Origin: Trifolium pratense
Taxonomy: Eukaryota > Streptophyta > Magnoliopsida > Fabales > Fabaceae
Assembly: GCF_020283565.1 (NCBI RefSeq)
Contig: NC_060062.1
Coordinates: 22,912,127-22,976,126, forward strand
Length of the DNA: 64,000 nt
Direction: 5' to 3'
Shown piece by piece: positions 60,249-64,000 of the stretch. Below the pieces are notes generated by a model. The model saw only the letters and a program-made list of their open reading frames with translations, was not told the origin of the DNA and searched no databases. Both the position numbers and the translations under genes were made by a program. Position 1 is the stretch's first letter. Each line of letters opens with the position of its first letter.

Positions 60249-63200
60249 TTTGGCAGTAGTTTACGATCTGTGCTACCCACTCACGATATTCGCTTTCAAT
60301 ATACACAAACGATCTTAGGTGGGATACCGTTGGTTGTAGTGATGTATCAGCTGCAGCCGCACTGCCATATTCCTCCTCATCGCAGCACTTAAACATATCC
60401 TTTTTAAACAAGCCAATAACATCTTTCATGATTGGTCTCTTTCTTAGATCCTTATCTGTGCATTGCAATGCCAATAAAAACATTGTTGTGACTTGCTTGG
60501 TCAGTGCCTCTGAATTGGGAAATGCTTCTGCAAGATATGAATCAGCAATGTACTCAATTTTGCCTGTTTCCAGCCATAAAGATCTAGCCCAGCTCACTAA
60601 AGAGGTCACATTTGTCTCATCATTCAAACAGGGAACTACCACTTTCTTTCTGGTTATTATCTCGAGCAAAACAACGCCGTAGCTATATACATCAGACTTT
60701 CTACTCTGCACTATTACATATGCATTCTCTGTCACAGGTGACAATGTAAACATGTTAGAAAATACTATCTTGCACAACTCCACTTTCATGATATGTTGAG
60801 AAATAATAAAGTTATCATTGCATCCTATCAGTCACAAGTTACTATCAGCTATCAACGAGATGTCTAAATAAAGAGTACGTGTGGATGAAGAATTGTTTAC
60901 CTGGTGCAATATAGCCAGGGGTACCAACAACGATTGTCGAAAGCATTTTCCTGGTTTCTGAATGACTATAAGAATCTTCAGACAACTTCCTGTATAGGGC
61001 AGTACCAAAATCAGCTATAATTGCATCCATATTGTCATTAATAAGAATATTTTTTGATTTAATGTCTCGGTGCACTATGGGTGGGTCACAATTATTATGC
61101 AGATATGCCAGTCCTTCGGCAATTCCAACTGCTATGTTAAACCTAGCTTTCCACGTTAAGGGTGGTGGGGGATTCGTTTCATGCAAAATATCATGAAGGC
61201 TTCCATTTTCCATGAATTCATATAAGACTAAACCGTAGGAAGCGCCAATCCAATAGTCTGCGTATTTGATTATGTTTCGATGCTTATACATTCCAAGCAC
61301 TTCAATTTCTTTGCGCATCATACGCAGTTGCTTTTCCCTTCTGCTTGTGAATTCAAACTTTTTCACAGCAAAAACATGTTGTCCAAGTAATGCTTTGTAC
61401 ACAATACCATGTGCTCCTCTGCCAATAATATACCGATCACTTAGGTTCTCTGTAGCTTGCAACACTAGATTCGGAAGGGCGGTTGGATTCTCTTCACCTA
61501 AGATGTACGATTCGTGAGCATATCTGACTCCAATCCTTCCTGCTCCTCTATCATAATAATACCAGTGGTTTAGATCTTTCGTATCTGATTCCTTTCTATG
61601 GAAACACCTTCGAATTATGATTACCAGAATAGCAGAAATCAATATTGAGGATCCAAGTTCTATCATCACAATTTGAACATTACTTATACCTTTGTGATCA
61701 GTATAAACACATGGATTTATATAACTAGTTTTAATGCAACTCATCAAACAACTGACACATAGGAGAGGATTACCCATGAATGATGATGGCGAGGAATACA
61801 ATAACTTCATTAGAAATTTTGGTACAGAACCATTGAAGAGATTGTAAGAAATATTGACCTCAATTAAAGAAACAAGACCTCCAAGGGCATCAATGCTTCC
61901 TGTTAAATGGTTCAAGGATATATCCAGACTTTGCAGTAGTCCTAGGCTACCAATTTCTGAAGGAATGCCACCAGTCAATCCATTAGCACTCAAGTTCAAT
62001 CCATAGAACAAATTATGCAATTTTCCCATCGATCGAGGAATTTGGCCTCCAAACAAATTTCCACCAAGTTGTAACTCGCGAAGGTTGCTGAGTTCTGCCA
62101 AAAACCCCGGAATACCTCCAGTGAAGTGATTTTCTCTGAATACCAAGGTAGTTATGTTTTTCCAACTTCTCAAACTTGATGGGAGTGATCCATTTAGGAA
62201 ATTGAATCCCACATCAAAACGATCCATTTTAGTACAATTTGACAACCAAAGTGGTAAAGAACCTTGCAAGTTATTGTGAGAAAGATCCAAAATCACAAGA
62301 TTCACAAGGCTTCCCAGCTTTGACGGTATTAGCCCTTCAAATTTGTTCCTTGATAAATTAATGTATGTGAGATTTGTGCAATTTTCCAAACTTGTTGGAA
62401 TTGGTCCACTGATATTGTTCTTGCTCATGTCCATGTATTTCAAGTTTAGATTACTTTCAAATTTAGGAAGAGAGCCGGTGAAATTATTATCATTGAGAAA
62501 CAACCTCGCCAGAGTTGCACATCTTCCTACATCAGAAGGTATGCGACCTTGAAGTTGATTGATTCCCATGTTGAGCTCTAACAAATGCTTTCCAAAGCAA
62601 AGATTTGGTGGGATATTACCGATGAACTTGTTATTCATACAGTCCAACTTCACTATGCTGCTGTTGATTCCTAAACTTTGAGGTATGACTCCTGAGAACT
62701 GATTATTAAACAATGAAATATTTTTTAGATACTTGAGGTTTGTTATCTCGAAAGGTAGCTCCCCAGAGAGGCTGTTGTTGTGAACCAAGATGTGCACAAG
62801 ACTTTGAATTCTCCAAAAACTTACCGGAATTTCCCCTCTCAATCGATTGAAAGACAATTCAAGGTCCTCTAATTTACTGCAATTACCAAGAGATGAAGGA
62901 ATAGTCCCTGATAACTGATTACCATATAGGTACAGCCTTAATAGTTGAGTCATGTTTCCAATATTTGTTGGAATAGGGCCACTAAGAAGATTACTGTGTA
63001 GGCTCACTTCATTTAGGGAAGGAATTTCAAACAAAGAATCTGGAATCTCGCCACTCAGCATATTGGAAGACAATCTCATGAACTGTAAATTTTGCAAGTT
63101 TTTAAAACTATATGGTATATTTCCACTGAATCTATTACCTTCAAGGTCTAAAACCTGAAGTAAACTGCAGTTACTTAACTCTAAAGGAACTTTTCCTGAG

Positions 63201-63517
63201 AAACCATTACCCAACAACACAAGGGTCTGCAAGTGATAAAGGTTTCCAATTTCTGGTCCAAGTTGACCAGAAATCCCATGACCAGTAAGGTTAAGGGAAA
63301 TCAAATTATTGGTATGGTCACATTGAACACCAACCCATGAGCATGTATTGGAATCAGAAGCCTTCCAACTAGAGTTGATAAGAGGAGGAACAAAAGTCCA
63401 GTGTGTCAAGAGTGACAACAGAGTCAACCCATCAGAGTTAACAGCAGAAACACCGTGCAAAAAGGAAATAACCAACAAGAGTGTAATAATTCTACTGCTA
63501 TAACTAGTTCTAGTCAT
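60172..63517 (-). CDS. PEPR-like LRR receptor kinase, single kinase, C-terminus altered by hAT insertion
   Basis: Exons 63517-60901 and 60728-60172 join in frame to 1,057 residues. It has a signal peptide (MTRTSYSS start, chosen because it matches the paralogue at 44591; the frame extends 16 codons upstream without an ATG), LRRs, a transmembrane helix (MIELGSSILISAILVIII), and a kinase with Lys719, HRD 816-818 (HRDIKSKN) and DFG 836-838. The APE is split by the intron, then comes RKSDVYSYGVVLLEIITRK. All catalytic residues are present. The family is LRR-XI, close to Pep receptors; the ligand is unknown. The last codons run into the hAT element at 60248, adding about 25 residues before a stop inside it. 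Before the insertion the frame would have ended near 59310 with only five residues past the duplicated site. Confidence 0.9.
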
Positions 63518-64000
63518 TGAGAGTGAGACAAGGTTGTTTGTAGGTTGAAACTGAATAAGAAGCACTTACCTTGTCAACTTACAGAGAAAGATACCAAGTG
63601 ATGATTGAAGTTGTAGAATGAAATTGTTTTGTTCTTTGAGTTTACTAAAAAAGTTAGGGAGAATTTTCCATACAAGATAGACTTGTGTGAGAACACTGCT
63701 GCAGTCACAATAAGTCAAAGTAGATACTAAAAATTTAAAAGTTTAATTCATTGGCCAAAATATATCATGTATGTCATCCTGTAGGTAATAGGTTGTTGGA
63801 CAGTAGTATCAAAACAAAACAAAGAGACAGAGTATTTTTGCATTAAATAAGGGTATTTTGGCCCTTATAGAATATTTAATTTGTCTTCCCTTAAAAAATT
63901 GAAATCTTGAAATCTTTCTCACTTAACATATCTTATGCATAGTTGGAGCTGTTCAATTATAATATATTCCCATTTGAATGTACCAGACAAAGACAAAAAC
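63518..64000 (-). promoter_or_regulatory. Upstream region of the receptor kinase at 60172-63517
   Basis: AT-rich. It shares with the upstream region of the gene at 39697-44591 the leader box GACAAGGTAAGTG (63565-63577). No clear TATA box or other element can be assigned. Confidence 0.35.

Noticed and set aside
63518..63565. Extension of the receptor kinase N-terminus by 16 codons
   Set aside because: The upstream frame begins with GTG rather than ATG, and the paralogue starts at the position equivalent to 63517. The signal peptide follows directly from that start.

Overview
The window is plant nuclear DNA, most likely from a papilionoid legume such as Medicago or a close relative. It is AT-rich, has GT-AG introns, carries plant-type multi-exon genes, and is full of plant transposable elements (Tat-type gypsy, Cassandra, Stowaway, hAT, MULE). 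The species assignment is inference.

Left half (1-33500), plus strand: a tandem array of molybdenum-cofactor aldehyde oxidase genes. Copy A enters from the left edge and only its 3' half is present (to 2460). Copies B (8607-14700) and C (25150-33500) are complete. Each splits into ten exons at identical positions and gives 1,369 residues with every hallmark motif. Between B and C lie a frameshifted F-box/LRR-type pseudogene (15400-16510, minus) and a broken PEPR-like receptor kinase pseudogene (16797-18512, plus). A 63-bp relic of an aldehyde oxidase exon 9 at 39337-39399 shows that the array once reached further.

Middle (33501-38230): a copia pol relic, then a two-exon nuclear gene for mitochondrial ribosomal protein bL20 (36190-37625, minus) with a telo-box upstream.

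Right half (39697-63517), minus strand: two PEPR-like (LRR-XI type) receptor kinase genes. The one at 39697-44591 is the most striking object in the window. Its three exons join in frame into one 1,492-residue protein: signal peptide, LRRs, one transmembrane helix, an intact kinase, an unrecognised linker of about 170 residues, and a second kinase that looks catalytically degenerate. The other receptor kinase (60172-63517) has a normal single kinase, but a hAT-type element has inserted in its last codons and changed its C-terminus. Kinase and copia fragments lie just beyond it.

Between these two genes sits a young 11.7-kb Tat-lineage gypsy retrotransposon (45867-57589, minus) with 592-bp LTRs that differ at only two positions I could find. 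Its gag-pol frame is cut by one in-frame TGA. It also carries an antisense gene with its own TATA box, a leader intron and an in-frame coding intron. The retrotransposon itself landed inside an older long-TIR element (about 45357-58459) built of near-palindromic 12-mers.

The rest is intergenic DNA with recognisable insertions, many with clear target-site duplications: a MULE (9 bp), a Cassandra solo LTR (5 bp), a LINE-like retroposon (14 bp), hAT elements (8 bp), nested MITEs in introns, and SINE-like pieces.
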